Shown: positions 6,343 to 14,695 of the stretch, piece after piece
Numbering within the stretch: the stretch's first letter is position 1
Layout of the letters: the number at the start of each line of letters is the position of its first letter
Assembly (NCBI GenBank): GCA_002713165.1
Contig: PAVT01000030.1
Coordinates: 1-40,195 of the forward strand
Length of the DNA stretch: 40,195 bases
Source: Verrucomicrobiota bacterium
GTDB lineage: Bacteria > Bacteroidota > Bacteroidia > Flavobacteriales_E > Vicingaceae
Direction: 5' to 3'
Made by a program: the position numbers and the translations under genes
The notes under the pieces: model-generated
Databases searched by the model: none
What the model was told of the DNA's origin: nothing
What the model saw: only the letters and a program-made list of their open reading frames with translations

Positions 6343-7665
6343 ATGAAGAGACCAAATAAAATTCTACTTCGATTTTTTAAAAATCAATCAAATAGTGGCA
6401 TTGCTATTTTTATCTCGGTCTTCATCGCCATGTTATGGGCAAATTCTCCCTGGCAAGAAATTTATAAAGCAATAATTTCTTTACCGATTTCCTTAAGCAT
6501 AGGAGAATTCTCTATTTCAGATTCCTTATTGCATTGGGTGAATGACCTGCTTATGGCCATTTTCTTTTTATACGTAGGGCTAGAATTAAAACGAGAAATA
6601 TTAGGAGGAAAGCTATCGACTTTTAAGAAAGCCATATTGCCAGTGGGAGCTGCAATCGGAGGAATGGTTTTTCCAGCCATCATATATCTATTATTTAATG
6701 GAACGACCAATGAATTCCGAGGCTGGGGAATTCCAATGGCAACTGATATAGCCTTTGCTGTAGGAGTTATTTCTCTCTTTAGTGATCGTTCGTTCACTAG
6801 TTTAAAAGTATTTCTAGTTGCCTTAGCAACAGTTGATGACTTAGGGTCAGTTTTGGTTATTGCTTTATTTTATACTTCAGAAATCTCAACTGTAGACCTG
6901 CTTCATGGCCTACTGTTTTTTGGAGTAATTGTTGGAGGAAGCTATATAGGAATACGTAAAACATGGTTCTACACCTTGATTGGAATCGGAGGAGTTTGGC
7001 TGGCATTTTTCTTTTCAGGAATCCATCCTACTACAGCAGGGATATTGACTGCCTTGGCCATTCCTGGAAAGGTAAAAATAAGAGAGGGAGATTTTCTATT
7101 GAAACTACAAAATTTACGAGCTCGATTCGTGAAAATACATCCGATCAAAGGAAGTTTTATTTCAGAAGAGCAGTTGGACATATTAGAAGAAATCAAGCAA
7201 AAATCGGACGATGCGGAAACTCCCTTGCAAAAAATAGAAAGACACTTAGCTCCTATCGTGGGCTTTTTTATTTTACCTCTTTTTGCATTTGTAAATACAG
7301 GAATCCATCTCCACGGTAACTTGATCGAAATCTTAGTTCATCCAGTCAGTTTAGGAATATTTTTCGGCCTTGTTGCCGGAAAGTTTATTGGAATAATGGG
7401 TTGCAGTTGGATCATGATTAAATTCAAAATAGCAGAATTTCAAGAAGGACTGACTTGGGCCAAAGTAGCAGGAGTTTCCTTGTTAGCCTCAATGGGATTT
7501 ACGATGTCTCTCTTTATCACTGAACTGGCCTTCGAAAATGAAAAAAATGTATTCATAGCCAAAATAAGCATCCTGTTTACATCAGTACTTGCAGGTATAG
7601 GTGGGTTCATTATTCTATGGACAACGAGAAAATCAACAATAGTTAATTCCCTTAGAACAGAATGA
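6343..7665 (+). CDS. nhaA: Na+/H+ antiporter NhaA
   Basis: 440 aa, slightly longer than E. coli NhaA, with about 12 membrane helices. The key acidic residues are all seen: Asp135 in PMATDIAFAVGV (equivalent to E. coli Asp133) and Asp165-Asp166 in ALATVDDLGSVLVIALFYT (equivalent to Asp163-Asp164, the Na+/H+ exchange site). The loop LELKREILGGKL is the usual NhaA helix II-III region. NhaA is electrogenic, exporting Na+ in exchange for 2 H+. Its TGA overlaps the ATG of the K+-channel-like gene (ATGA), so sodium/pH control and a cation channel are made together. About 14 bases separate it from the cyclase-like gene upstream. Confidence 0.95.
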   Translation: MKRPNKILLRFFKNQSNSGIAIFISVFIAMLWANSPWQEIYKAIISLPISLSIGEFSISDSLLHWVNDLLMAIFFLYVGLELKREILGGKLSTFKKAILPVGAAIGGMVFPAIIYLLFNGTTNEFRGWGIPMATDIAFAVGVISLFSDRSFTSLKVFLVALATVDDLGSVLVIALFYTSEISTVDLLHGLLFFGVIVGGSYIGIRKTWFYTLIGIGGVWLAFFFSGIHPTTAGILTALAIPGKVKIREGDFLLKLQNLRARFVKIHPIKGSFISEEQLDILEEIKQKSDDAETPLQKIERHLAPIVGFFILPLFAFVNTGIHLHGNLIEILVHPVSLGIFFGLVAGKFIGIMGCSWIMIKFKIAEFQEGLTWAKVAGVSLLASMGFTMSLFITELAFENEKNVFIAKISILFTSVLAGIGGFIILWTTRKSTIVNSLRTE

Positions 7666-8228
7666 AAAAGAGTGAGCTAAAAACAGATCGATTCTTCGTC
7701 GCTGATTTACTTAAACAAATCATTCCCTCATATTTACTGGCACTGATTGTTATGAGCTTGTACGTAGTTATTATGCAATATGTTGATCATCAAGTAAATT
7801 ATACAGCAATGTTTGTGGTAGCTTTTGCAATTCTAAAAACATTTTATTTTACTTTTTTTACGTTTAAGCAAGTAAATATATCTGTAAAACGTTGCCATTA
7901 TTTCACACAGTACCTGTGGACATTTGGTTTGCTTGTATTTTTAATTATATTTTCTTATTCAACTGATTACGCTTGTTTGTATTTTACTGATTCACAAGGA
8001 TTTTACGGAATTAAATACAGCCAAGAACGAAATTTTCTAGCACTACTATTTGAATTTTTCTATTTCAGTATTGTCACGTTTGCCTCTATTGGATATGGAG
8101 ATATTGTGCCTGTAAGTTTACCAGCAAAGTTATTAGTGTTGTTAGAAATTGGTCAGAGTTTCGTTTTGGTTGTTTTTGGGTTATCTAACATCAATAATAT
8201 TCATACCCTAAGAAATAATGGAGCTTAA
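7662..8228 (+). CDS. Two-pore-helix-type K+ channel-like protein (Ion_trans_2)
   Basis: 188 aa with hydrophobic helices near residues 20-41, 47-68 and 83-108, then a pore loop and a last helix. The selectivity filter reads VTFASIGYGDIVP (GYG at 144-146), which matches the TxGYGD signature of K+ channels except that the usual TVGYGD Thr/Val is SI here. No RCK/TrkA nucleotide-binding domain follows, so gating must come from elsewhere. Overlap with nhaA (ATGA) suggests that K+ flux compensates the charge moved by electrogenic Na+/H+ exchange. A small perfect inverted repeat (GAGCTT-AAA-AAGCTC) spans its stop codon. Confidence 0.82.
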   Translation: MKKSELKTDRFFVADLLKQIIPSYLLALIVMSLYVVIMQYVDHQVNYTAMFVVAFAILKTFYFTFFTFKQVNISVKRCHYFTQYLWTFGLLVFLIIFSYSTDYACLYFTDSQGFYGIKYSQERNFLALLFEFFYFSIVTFASIGYGDIVPVSLPAKLLVLLEIGQSFVLVVFGLSNINNIHTLRNNGA

Positions 8229-8255
8229 AAAGCTCATCATGATAAATACAATAAG

Positions 8256-9278
8256 ATGAAGAAAGTTAAAATAGGAATAAATGGGTATGGAGTAATCGGT
8301 AAGCGAGTTGCAGATGCTGTCGCTTTACAAAATGATATGGAGTTAACAGGGGTTAGCGATGTGATCTCAGATTGGCGAATAAAGATGGCTGTTGAAAAAG
8401 GATATGCTGTTTTCGCCTTTGATGATAACTATAAAGACCAAATGACTGCTTCAGGCATTTCAATAAAAGGAACTTTAGAAGACCTAATTGCCAATTCGGA
8501 TCTTATTGTAGACTGTACTCCAAAAAACATTGCTGCTAAGAACATAGAGAAATATTGGGCAGCAAATCGTAAATTTATTCTTCATGGGGGTGAAAAACAT
8601 GAAGTAACAGGACATTCTTTTAGTGCTGAGAATAATTATGAATCTGCCATTGGGTTAGATGCTACAAGAGTGGTCTCTTGTAATACAACCTCCATTCTTC
8701 GCACGCTCACTGCATTGAAGAAAGCAGCTTTACTAAAAAAGGCACGAGGAACCCTTTTACGTAAAGCCACAGATCCATGGGAAAGCCATTTGGGCGGCAT
8801 CATGAATACAGTTGTAGTAGAACGTGAGATTCCCAGCCACCAAGGGCCAGATGCTCAAGCGGTCGATTCCGGATTAGACGTAATTACAACTGCTGTAAAG
8901 GTGCCTCAAACCTTAAGTCATATACATTATTGGAATGTACAGATGACAAGATCAGCTACCAAAGAGGAAGTTATCGAAGCGTTTAAAACTTCCTCAAGAA
9001 TTGTAATGATTAAATACGAGGATGGTCTTCAGGCCAACAATACCATTAAGGAATGGATGCTGGACATGGGTAGGCCCTATGGAGATATGTATGAAGTTGC
9101 CATGTGGAGTGACATGATTAAAGTTATTGATGACGAGTTGTTCTATGCTTATGTGGTAGATAACCAAGCCATTGTTATTCCTGAAACTATTGATGCGATT
9201 AGAGCATTAACCGGAATTGAAAAGAGCGCAGAAAACTCAATTAAAAAGACAAACAAATCTTTAAATCTATTAAAATGA
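8256..9278 (+). CDS. gap: Archaeal-type (type II) glyceraldehyde-3-phosphate dehydrogenase
   Basis: 340 aa, the length of archaeal type II GAPDH. The enzyme oxidises glyceraldehyde-3-phosphate with phosphate and NAD(P)+. The N-terminal Rossmann motif is INGYGVIGKRVADAV (archaeal form GYGTIGKRVADAV). The catalytic Cys142 sits in VVSCNTTSILRTL, the type II sequence rather than the bacterial SCTTN. PSHQGPDAQ and VAMWSDMIKV later on are also archaeal-family landmarks. This is an uncommon gene for Bacteroidota, which normally rely on class I GapA elsewhere; transfer from archaea or another bacterium is likely. It overlaps the next gene by 4 bases and follows the K+-channel gene by 27. It may provide a second, differently regulated glycolytic/gluconeogenic step. 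Confidence 0.9.
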   Translation: MKKVKIGINGYGVIGKRVADAVALQNDMELTGVSDVISDWRIKMAVEKGYAVFAFDDNYKDQMTASGISIKGTLEDLIANSDLIVDCTPKNIAAKNIEKYWAANRKFILHGGEKHEVTGHSFSAENNYESAIGLDATRVVSCNTTSILRTLTALKKAALLKKARGTLLRKATDPWESHLGGIMNTVVVEREIPSHQGPDAQAVDSGLDVITTAVKVPQTLSHIHYWNVQMTRSATKEEVIEAFKTSSRIVMIKYEDGLQANNTIKEWMLDMGRPYGDMYEVAMWSDMIKVIDDELFYAYVVDNQAIVIPETIDAIRALTGIEKSAENSIKKTNKSLNLLK

Positions 9279-9835
9279 AAAAATCAACCTATACAGTTAT
9301 AATACTATTTACCTTCATTCTAATCTCGTTCAATAAACTCTATGCCCAAGAAAGCACTCAAGCTACAAAGTTGAAGGGAACAGTTAGTTGTAGTGCTGAT
9401 TCAATAATGTTATTAAGTAACGTAAATATCTATAACCTAAGTAGTAAAAAAGGTACAACAACAGACTCTAATGGACATTTCCAAATTGAAATGAGTAAGA
9501 ATGATACCATACTATTTTCAACCGTTCAGCATCAAGAATACTTTTACTATTTAGTTGATGGTACTGTGTCAAATGAGGACGTGAATATTGAATTACAGCA
9601 AGATACAGTTTATTTGGACGTAGTGTCAATTATGGGTTATAAGTCATATTCAAATTTTAAAAATGAGTTACTAAAGCTTGACTTATCGAAGGATGATGTT
9701 TCAATAACCTATCCTGTGATTGATAAATATGCACGACAATATGCAACAGAGGTGCAATCTTATGAGATTAGAGGGCCATTGACATATTTAAGTAAAAAGA
9801 TTAGAAGACTAAAAAAAAGAGGTCTGTTTAGATAA
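9275..9835 (+). CDS. Secreted protein with carboxypeptidase-regulatory-like domain
   Basis: 186 aa with a signal peptide (YTVIILFTFILISFNKLYAQ). Residues about 33-110 look like a CarbopepD_reg_2 beta-sandwich: LKGTVSCSADSIMLLSNVNIYNLSSKKGTTTDSNGHFQIEMSKNDTILFS, the pattern found at the N-terminus of SusC-type receptors. Here it stands alone, without a TonB receptor, and ends in a basic tail (KKIRRLKKRGLFR). The ATG overlaps the GAPDH stop by 4 bases. Such single-domain proteins are common in Bacteroidota but of unknown function; a periplasmic or outer-membrane location is likely. Confidence 0.7.
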   Translation: MKKSTYTVIILFTFILISFNKLYAQESTQATKLKGTVSCSADSIMLLSNVNIYNLSSKKGTTTDSNGHFQIEMSKNDTILFSTVQHQEYFYYLVDGTVSNEDVNIELQQDTVYLDVVSIMGYKSYSNFKNELLKLDLSKDDVSITYPVIDKYARQYATEVQSYEIRGPLTYLSKKIRRLKKRGLFR

Positions 9836-9849
9836 CAATAAATCAAAGT

Positions 9850-11196
9850 ATGTTCGATTCAGATTTTACAAGCTTGAAATCCTTAAACAGCTACCTGCAA
9901 AAGTTGGTAGAAGGTAAATTATGGCTCAAAGTTATAATTGCTTTGTTTCTTGGGGTTGGTGTAGGCTTATTACTAAGTCCTAAGAATGGCTTAGTAAGTG
10001 AAAGTGTAGCTGATATATTGGGCAATTGGATGGCCTTGCCAGGGATACTTTTTTTGAAATTGGTTCAAATGATCATGATCCCTTTAATTGTTGCTTCCAT
10101 AATTATTGGCATTGCGAGTAACGACAAAGAAAACTTGAAAAAATTAGGGGCGAGTGTGCTCATCTATTTTATTTCAACCACGATAATTTCCGTAACCATT
10201 GGCACAGTCTTATCAATGGTATTTAAGCCTGGAAGATTTCTGCATCAGCAATCTGCCGAAGAACATCAAAAAATAATAGAAGTAGGAAAAGAGAGTTCAA
10301 CATTAACTTTTGATTTAAATAATGTGCCAACGATTATTTCAGACTTATTACCAGATAACCCATTAGCATCCATGGTAAACGGAGAAATGCTCAGTATAGT
10401 AATTTTTACAATAATTATTGGCATTGCTGTTCTTTCTCTTCCCAATACCTTCTTTAAACCAATGAAATTGCTATTAGGGGCAATTCAGGAAATATGCATG
10501 ATTGTTGTAAAATGGGCAATGTTATTAGTCCCTGTGGCAGTGTTTGGTCTCATGGCTCAATTAACATCAAGTGTTGGATTGAGTTCTCTAGCAGGCTTGG
10601 GTTATTATGTACTTGTTGTTTTACTTGGATTATTAATACTTGTTGGGTTTTATTTATTGTTTGTAGCAGTTCTGGCTAAAAAATCTCCTATTGATTTTAT
10701 AAAGAAAATAAGAGATGTTCAACTTCTGGCATTTTCAACAACGAGTTCTGCTGCCGTTATGCCTTTATCGCTTCAAACGGCCGAGGAAAAACTGAAGGTA
10801 AACAAATCAATTAGCAATTTCATAATTCCCATAGGAGCTACTGTTAATATGGATGGTACTGCATTGTATCAAACCATTACTACCTTATTTATCGCTCAAG
10901 CTTATGGCTTAGAAATGAGTATTCTAAACATAATAGTAGTGGTAATTACAATAGTTGCTGCATCCATTGGAACGCCGGCCATTCCGGGTGGAGGAGTTGT
11001 GATACTTGCTTCAGTGCTAAGCAGCTCTGGCATTCCTGCCGAAGGAATCATCATTATAATAGGTGTTGAACGATTATTGGGAATGTTCAGAACAGCAGTA
11101 AACGTAACCGGAGACTTGACTGCTTGTGTAACGTTTGATCGGTGGTACGGTCAGAAAGAAAGTAATACGATTGATTCTAACATTGAGACTACATAA
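9850..11196 (+). CDS. Dicarboxylate/amino acid:cation symporter (DAACS, GltP/DctA family)
   Basis: 448 aa with about eight membrane helices and two re-entrant loops. The family signatures are clear: FSTTSSAAVMPLSL (first hairpin, Ser-rich), IPIGATVNMDGTALYQ (the NMDGT sodium/substrate motif), GTPAIPGGGVVILASVLSSSGIP (second hairpin) and FRTAVNVTGDLTACVTF (substrate helix 8, with the Asp that contacts amino-acid substrates). It imports glutamate/aspartate or C4-dicarboxylates with Na+ or H+. The helix-8 sequence is VERLLGMFRT rather than the usual VDRLLDMxRT, so specificity may be shifted. It closes the GAPDH operon with a 14-base spacer. Confidence 0.9.
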   Translation: MFDSDFTSLKSLNSYLQKLVEGKLWLKVIIALFLGVGVGLLLSPKNGLVSESVADILGNWMALPGILFLKLVQMIMIPLIVASIIIGIASNDKENLKKLGASVLIYFISTTIISVTIGTVLSMVFKPGRFLHQQSAEEHQKIIEVGKESSTLTFDLNNVPTIISDLLPDNPLASMVNGEMLSIVIFTIIIGIAVLSLPNTFFKPMKLLLGAIQEICMIVVKWAMLLVPVAVFGLMAQLTSSVGLSSLAGLGYYVLVVLLGLLILVGFYLLFVAVLAKKSPIDFIKKIRDVQLLAFSTTSSAAVMPLSLQTAEEKLKVNKSISNFIIPIGATVNMDGTALYQTITTLFIAQAYGLEMSILNIIVVVITIVAASIGTPAIPGGGVVILASVLSSSGIPAEGIIIIIGVERLLGMFRTAVNVTGDLTACVTFDRWYGQKESNTIDSNIETT

Positions 11197-11362
11197 AATG
11201 AAAAAACAAATAAGAAAATTTATCAACTCTATAAAAGATGAAAGTTGCCTATAAGAATCTTTTTACCTAACTCTTAACTCATTAAATGGCCAAGGTCGGA
11301 ATAGATACAATGCTTTTATGCAAGAATAAATTTTTAAATAAATAACACAATAATTAGAAAAA

Positions 11363-12169
11363 ATGAAATATTACAATAGAATTAAAATCATAGGAATAGC
11401 TTTTTTAGTGCTCTCAATTAGCGCATGTACAGTAGTAAAACCTGGCAATAAAGCTATGAAGTGGAAACCTTGGGGAAAGGGTTTAGTTGCAGATAAGATT
11501 TATGATAATGGGCCAGTTTGGCACTGGCCTTGGGTTGGTGTCGTAGATTACAACATACAATGGCAAACGTTTTCCGAAAAAGTATCTGTCTTAACGAAAG
11601 ATGAATTACACATAAATATAATTGTATCAGTAACACTTAGGCCTATTGTTGCTGAATTACCAAAATTAGAACTAGAAGTTGGAAGAGATTACTACAGGTC
11701 TGTTGTGCGACCAGAATTTATTAGCTCTGCAAGAAACATTTTTGCAGGACATACTTATGCTAACGTATCTCCCCATAGTACAATAATTGAAACAGAGATT
11801 TTTAAGGCACTTACCGAAAAAGTTAAAGGTAAATATCTAGAATTTGACAATTTGACAATTGACCATATTGTGTACCCTGAGTTGGTTAGCTCAGCAGTGA
11901 ATCAAAAACTTGCAGTAGAACAAGATATTGAACAGAAGGACTATGAAATAGAAATTGCAAAAAAGAATGCAGAAATTCAAAGAATCCTAGCTAGAGGTCA
12001 AAGAGATGCACAATCAATTATTGATTCAAGTGTTACAAAAAAGTATTTGCAATACAAGTCATTGGAGGTACAAGATAAGCTGGCCACAAGTCCAAACGCA
12101 AAATTTTATTTTGTTCCACTTGGGAAAGATGGTTTGCCGATTATTATTGACTCTGGTTCAGGAAATTGA
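11363..12169 (+). CDS. SPFH/Band 7 (prohibitin-like) lipoprotein
   Basis: 268 aa. A signal with lipobox (LSISAC, Cys22) precedes an SPFH domain (about 25-185): VVKPGNKAMKWKPWGKGL, then KVSVLTKDELHINIIVSVTLRP and VRPEFISSARNIFAGHTYANV, as in prohibitins. A charged helix follows (KDYEIEIAKKNAEIQRILARGQRDAQSI, about 190-222), the usual oligomerising coiled coil. SPFH proteins form ring or cage assemblies around membrane proteins. Most have a transmembrane anchor; the lipid anchor here places the ring in the periplasm. It stands between 166-base and 129-base gaps and may be transcribed alone. Confidence 0.85.
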   Translation: MKYYNRIKIIGIAFLVLSISACTVVKPGNKAMKWKPWGKGLVADKIYDNGPVWHWPWVGVVDYNIQWQTFSEKVSVLTKDELHINIIVSVTLRPIVAELPKLELEVGRDYYRSVVRPEFISSARNIFAGHTYANVSPHSTIIETEIFKALTEKVKGKYLEFDNLTIDHIVYPELVSSAVNQKLAVEQDIEQKDYEIEIAKKNAEIQRILARGQRDAQSIIDSSVTKKYLQYKSLEVQDKLATSPNAKFYFVPLGKDGLPIIIDSGSGN

Positions 12170-12298
12170 TAAAATTATTAAGTGTTAGAAGTAAAGGAAA
12201 AGGCTTTTATGTTTAAGTAGATATTCTTACCTCAAGGAAAATCTGCATTGGTTTAGCACTATTGTGACTAAGTAATTGAATTTAAAATTTAAATAATT

Positions 12299-12985
12299 AT
12301 GATGGATAAAAAATTAATAATAGCAATATTAGGTTCTATTGTTTTCTTGGGAGCCTGTGGTGGTGATAAACAAAATCAGCATAACGACCATAACCATGAT
12401 CACCATGAAAAAATGGAAGAACAAAAAGGACTTCATGATAAGGTGTCGCAAAAAATAGACATACACAGTGAACATGAATCTATTCGGGACAATTTTGCTC
12501 ATCGGGAAATAATAGTATTGAAAAATACTTACCAAGCAGATTCGGTGGGAGTTGAACAACTTCAGCAGCTTGCCCAATCATACCTTCTTTTAAAAAACGC
12601 TTTAACAGAAGACAATGTTGAAAAAACCGATCAGGCAATCGTAGAAATGTCAAAAAAGGTAAGAAATGTAAATGCCGTTTCTTTCGGTCAAGAAGCACAA
12701 AAGGCATGGAAACAGCATGCTTCGCTTTACACTGACAAGCTTGCTGAAATGAAACACACTAGTAGTTTGCAAGAAAAACGTTCCTATTTCAGTCATATTT
12801 CTGAGATTTTTTATTGCACGGTTAAAAGCTTTGAATTGAAACAAAATCAGAAACTCTATGCCATACACTGCCCCATGGCTTTTGATAAAAAAGGCGCTTA
12901 TTGGATAGCTGAAAACAAGACTATTAAGAATCCTTATTTCGGAAATAAAATGCTCAAGTGCGGAGAAGTAAAGGAAGAATTATAA
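12299..12985 (+). CDS. DUF3347 metal-binding lipoprotein
   Basis: 228 aa. A lipobox (VFLGAC, Cys20) is followed by a His/Asp-rich tract (HNDHNHDHHEKME). The main part is a helical DUF3347 domain (about 75-225), ending in the family's signature: IHCPMAFDKKGAYW, then NPYFGNKMLKCG. The same domain is fused to CusB-type efflux adaptors in other Bacteroidota, where Cys, Met and His are presumed Cu/Ag ligands. Here it is free-standing. Start at 12299 or 12302 cannot be decided (MMDKK). It is only 2 bases upstream of pfkA, an unexpected operon partner. Confidence 0.82.
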   Translation: MMDKKLIIAILGSIVFLGACGGDKQNQHNDHNHDHHEKMEEQKGLHDKVSQKIDIHSEHESIRDNFAHREIIVLKNTYQADSVGVEQLQQLAQSYLLLKNALTEDNVEKTDQAIVEMSKKVRNVNAVSFGQEAQKAWKQHASLYTDKLAEMKHTSSLQEKRSYFSHISEIFYCTVKSFELKQNQKLYAIHCPMAFDKKGAYWIAENKTIKNPYFGNKMLKCGEVKEEL

Positions 12986-12987
12986 TA

Positions 12988-13959
12988 ATGAATAAGCTCA
13001 TTAAACATATCGGCGTTTTTACCTCTGGTGGAGATTCTCCAGGAATGAATGCTGCACTTTTTGGCATAGTGAAAGCAGCTTCTATAAACGGAATAAAAAT
13101 TAGCGGTATTCGTAGAGGTTTTGAAGGAATGATAGATGGAGACTTTGTAGAAATTCATTTGGGCACAATTCAAGAAAAGGTATCTCAAGGCGGTACAATT
13201 CTAAAAACTGCAAGAAGCAAACGTTTTCGAACAATAGAAGGAAGAAAAAAAGCATTAAAAAACCTAAAAGATAGAGGATTAGATGCGCTTATAGCCATTG
13301 GGGGTGATGGGACTTTTCAAGGCCTATTAGCTTTTGCTGAAATAAGTGATATCCCTTGTTTAGGAATTCCCGGTACTATCGACAATGATTTGTCAGGAGC
13401 AGATTATACATTAGGTTTCGATACGGCAGTGAATACGGCAATAGAAAATATTGATAAGATAAAGGATACGGCTGAATCGCATAATCGAATATTTATTGTA
13501 GAAGTAATGGGTAGAGACTCTGGTTATATCGCAATACACTCAGGTATTGGAGCTGCTGTTGATGCTATTCTGATTCCTGAATGTCAAGCAGATTTTTCTG
13601 CTTTGATTCAAAAAATAAGTCAATACGAAGGAGAAGATGCATTTACGGTAATTGTTTCAGAGGGAGATGAAATCGGTTCAGGGCAAGTGGCTTCTGAAAT
13701 TAAAAGCATTAATCCATCGGTTGATTTGAGAATTACCATACTGGGTCATTTACAAAGAGGTGGCAGTCCCTCGGCTTTTGATCGGATGTTAGGGATAAGG
13801 TCAGGTGTAGCTGCAATAGATGAGTTGCTAAAAGGAGAAAAAAATAAAATGGTCGGCTACTTTAATAATCAGCTGTTACTGACTCCTTTTGATCAAGTTG
13901 TGAAACAACATGTCATCAACCAAGAGTTAGAAAAGCTATTAAATATGATTAATAATTAG
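12988..13959 (+). CDS. pfkA: ATP-dependent 6-phosphofructokinase
   Basis: 323 aa from ATG 12988; the ORF-track start at 12958 lies inside the DUF3347 gene. The enzyme phosphorylates fructose-6-phosphate to the 1,6-bisphosphate. Seen motifs: VFTSGGDSPGMNA (ATP loop), IAIGGDGTFQG (the Gly after GGD marks ATP rather than pyrophosphate use), GIPGTIDNDLSGADYTLGFDTA (catalytic Asp), VEVMGRDSGYIA and ILGHLQRGGSPSAFDR (sugar-phosphate Arg residues). Length matches E. coli PfkA. Being embedded among copper and stress genes rather than a glycolytic operon, it may be a second copy for low-energy conditions, together with the type II GAPDH at 8256. Confidence 0.93.
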   Translation: MNKLIKHIGVFTSGGDSPGMNAALFGIVKAASINGIKISGIRRGFEGMIDGDFVEIHLGTIQEKVSQGGTILKTARSKRFRTIEGRKKALKNLKDRGLDALIAIGGDGTFQGLLAFAEISDIPCLGIPGTIDNDLSGADYTLGFDTAVNTAIENIDKIKDTAESHNRIFIVEVMGRDSGYIAIHSGIGAAVDAILIPECQADFSALIQKISQYEGEDAFTVIVSEGDEIGSGQVASEIKSINPSVDLRITILGHLQRGGSPSAFDRMLGIRSGVAAIDELLKGEKNKMVGYFNNQLLLTPFDQVVKQHVINQELEKLLNMINN

Positions 13960-14058
13960 ACCCGATAAAAACAAAATATTGACTTCTTTGAACAAGGGGT
14001 AAACAACGAAAATGAAATAAAAATTAAAAATAACAACCAAAATAATAAAAGTACTAAA

Positions 14059-14664
14059 ATGGAAAAACAACTAAAAAAAGGATTTCTCTCTTGTAAAAGA
14101 ACGTTAATGATGGTTTTGGCGGGATGTGTTTTACTAAACATGCTTTCCCCCTTTTCTGCCATGGCTCAATACAGTTTAGATGAAAAAGTCAGTTTTGTCT
14201 ATATCAATGGCACTTCCACTTTACATGATTGGACTTCCTCTGCTGAAACAATAAAAGGCTCTTTAAAGGCAGATGTGGAAACAAATCACATTGAAAAGAT
14301 CAATTCTGCAAAAATAGTGGTCCCTGTAACTTCATTGAAAAGTGGAAAAGAAGCGATGGATAAAAATATGTACGAAGCCTTGAAGTCCGACAATTATCCT
14401 GAAATAAGCTATCAACTCAAGAGCAATATTGTTCATAATGGAACTATTACTGTAAAAGGAGAACTAACTATTGCCGGAGTTACAAAAATGGTAGAGACTA
14501 AAGTAACTCAAGAAGAAGCAGGAAAACATATTAAAATAAATGGAGAAGTAAAGCTGAAAATGTCAGACTTTAATATTCAACCTCCGGAGTTTATGTTCGG
14601 TGCCTTTAAAACAGGAGATGAAATATCAATCAAATTTCACTTTATGTTTTGTGAAAAAATTTAA
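14059..14664 (+). CDS. YceI-family periplasmic protein
   Basis: 201 aa with a signal sequence (MMVLAGCVLLNMLSPFSAMAQ). The mature part has the YceI lipocalin-like pattern: INGTSTLHDWTSSAETIKGSL (the STLHDW motif of the Bacteroidota subgroup), VVPVTSLKSGKEAMDKNMYEALKSDNYPEISY, then TVKGELTIAGVTK and a final beta region FMFGAFKTGDEISIKFHF. Family members bind long-chain polyisoprenoid or quinone-like lipids. It is followed 31 bases later by a porin gene, so both act in the outer envelope. It is much closer to the family norm than the YceI-like protein at 498. Confidence 0.9.
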   Translation: MEKQLKKGFLSCKRTLMMVLAGCVLLNMLSPFSAMAQYSLDEKVSFVYINGTSTLHDWTSSAETIKGSLKADVETNHIEKINSAKIVVPVTSLKSGKEAMDKNMYEALKSDNYPEISYQLKSNIVHNGTITVKGELTIAGVTKMVETKVTQEEAGKHIKINGEVKLKMSDFNIQPPEFMFGAFKTGDEISIKFHFMFCEKI

Positions 14665-14695
14665 TCCATTCTATAATAACTAAAACCAAAATAAA

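Noticed and set aside
6963-7319. 118-aa ORF on the + strand
   Set aside because: It is out of frame within nhaA, whose motifs run through this region; the peptide has no family features.
8221-8235. GAGCTT-AAA-AAGCTC inverted repeat as a terminator
   Set aside because: The stem is short, overlaps the stop codon and has no T run; the GAPDH gene 27 bases on is probably co-transcribed.
11198-11254. 18-codon mini-ORF MKKQIRKFINSIKDESCL
   Set aside because: Very short, no family resemblance, and Lys/Ile-rich peptides arise easily in AT-rich DNA.
12958-12987. Upstream start for pfkA
   Set aside because: The extra codons lie in the end of the DUF3347 gene; ATG 12988 gives a normal PFK N-terminus 2 bases after the preceding stop.
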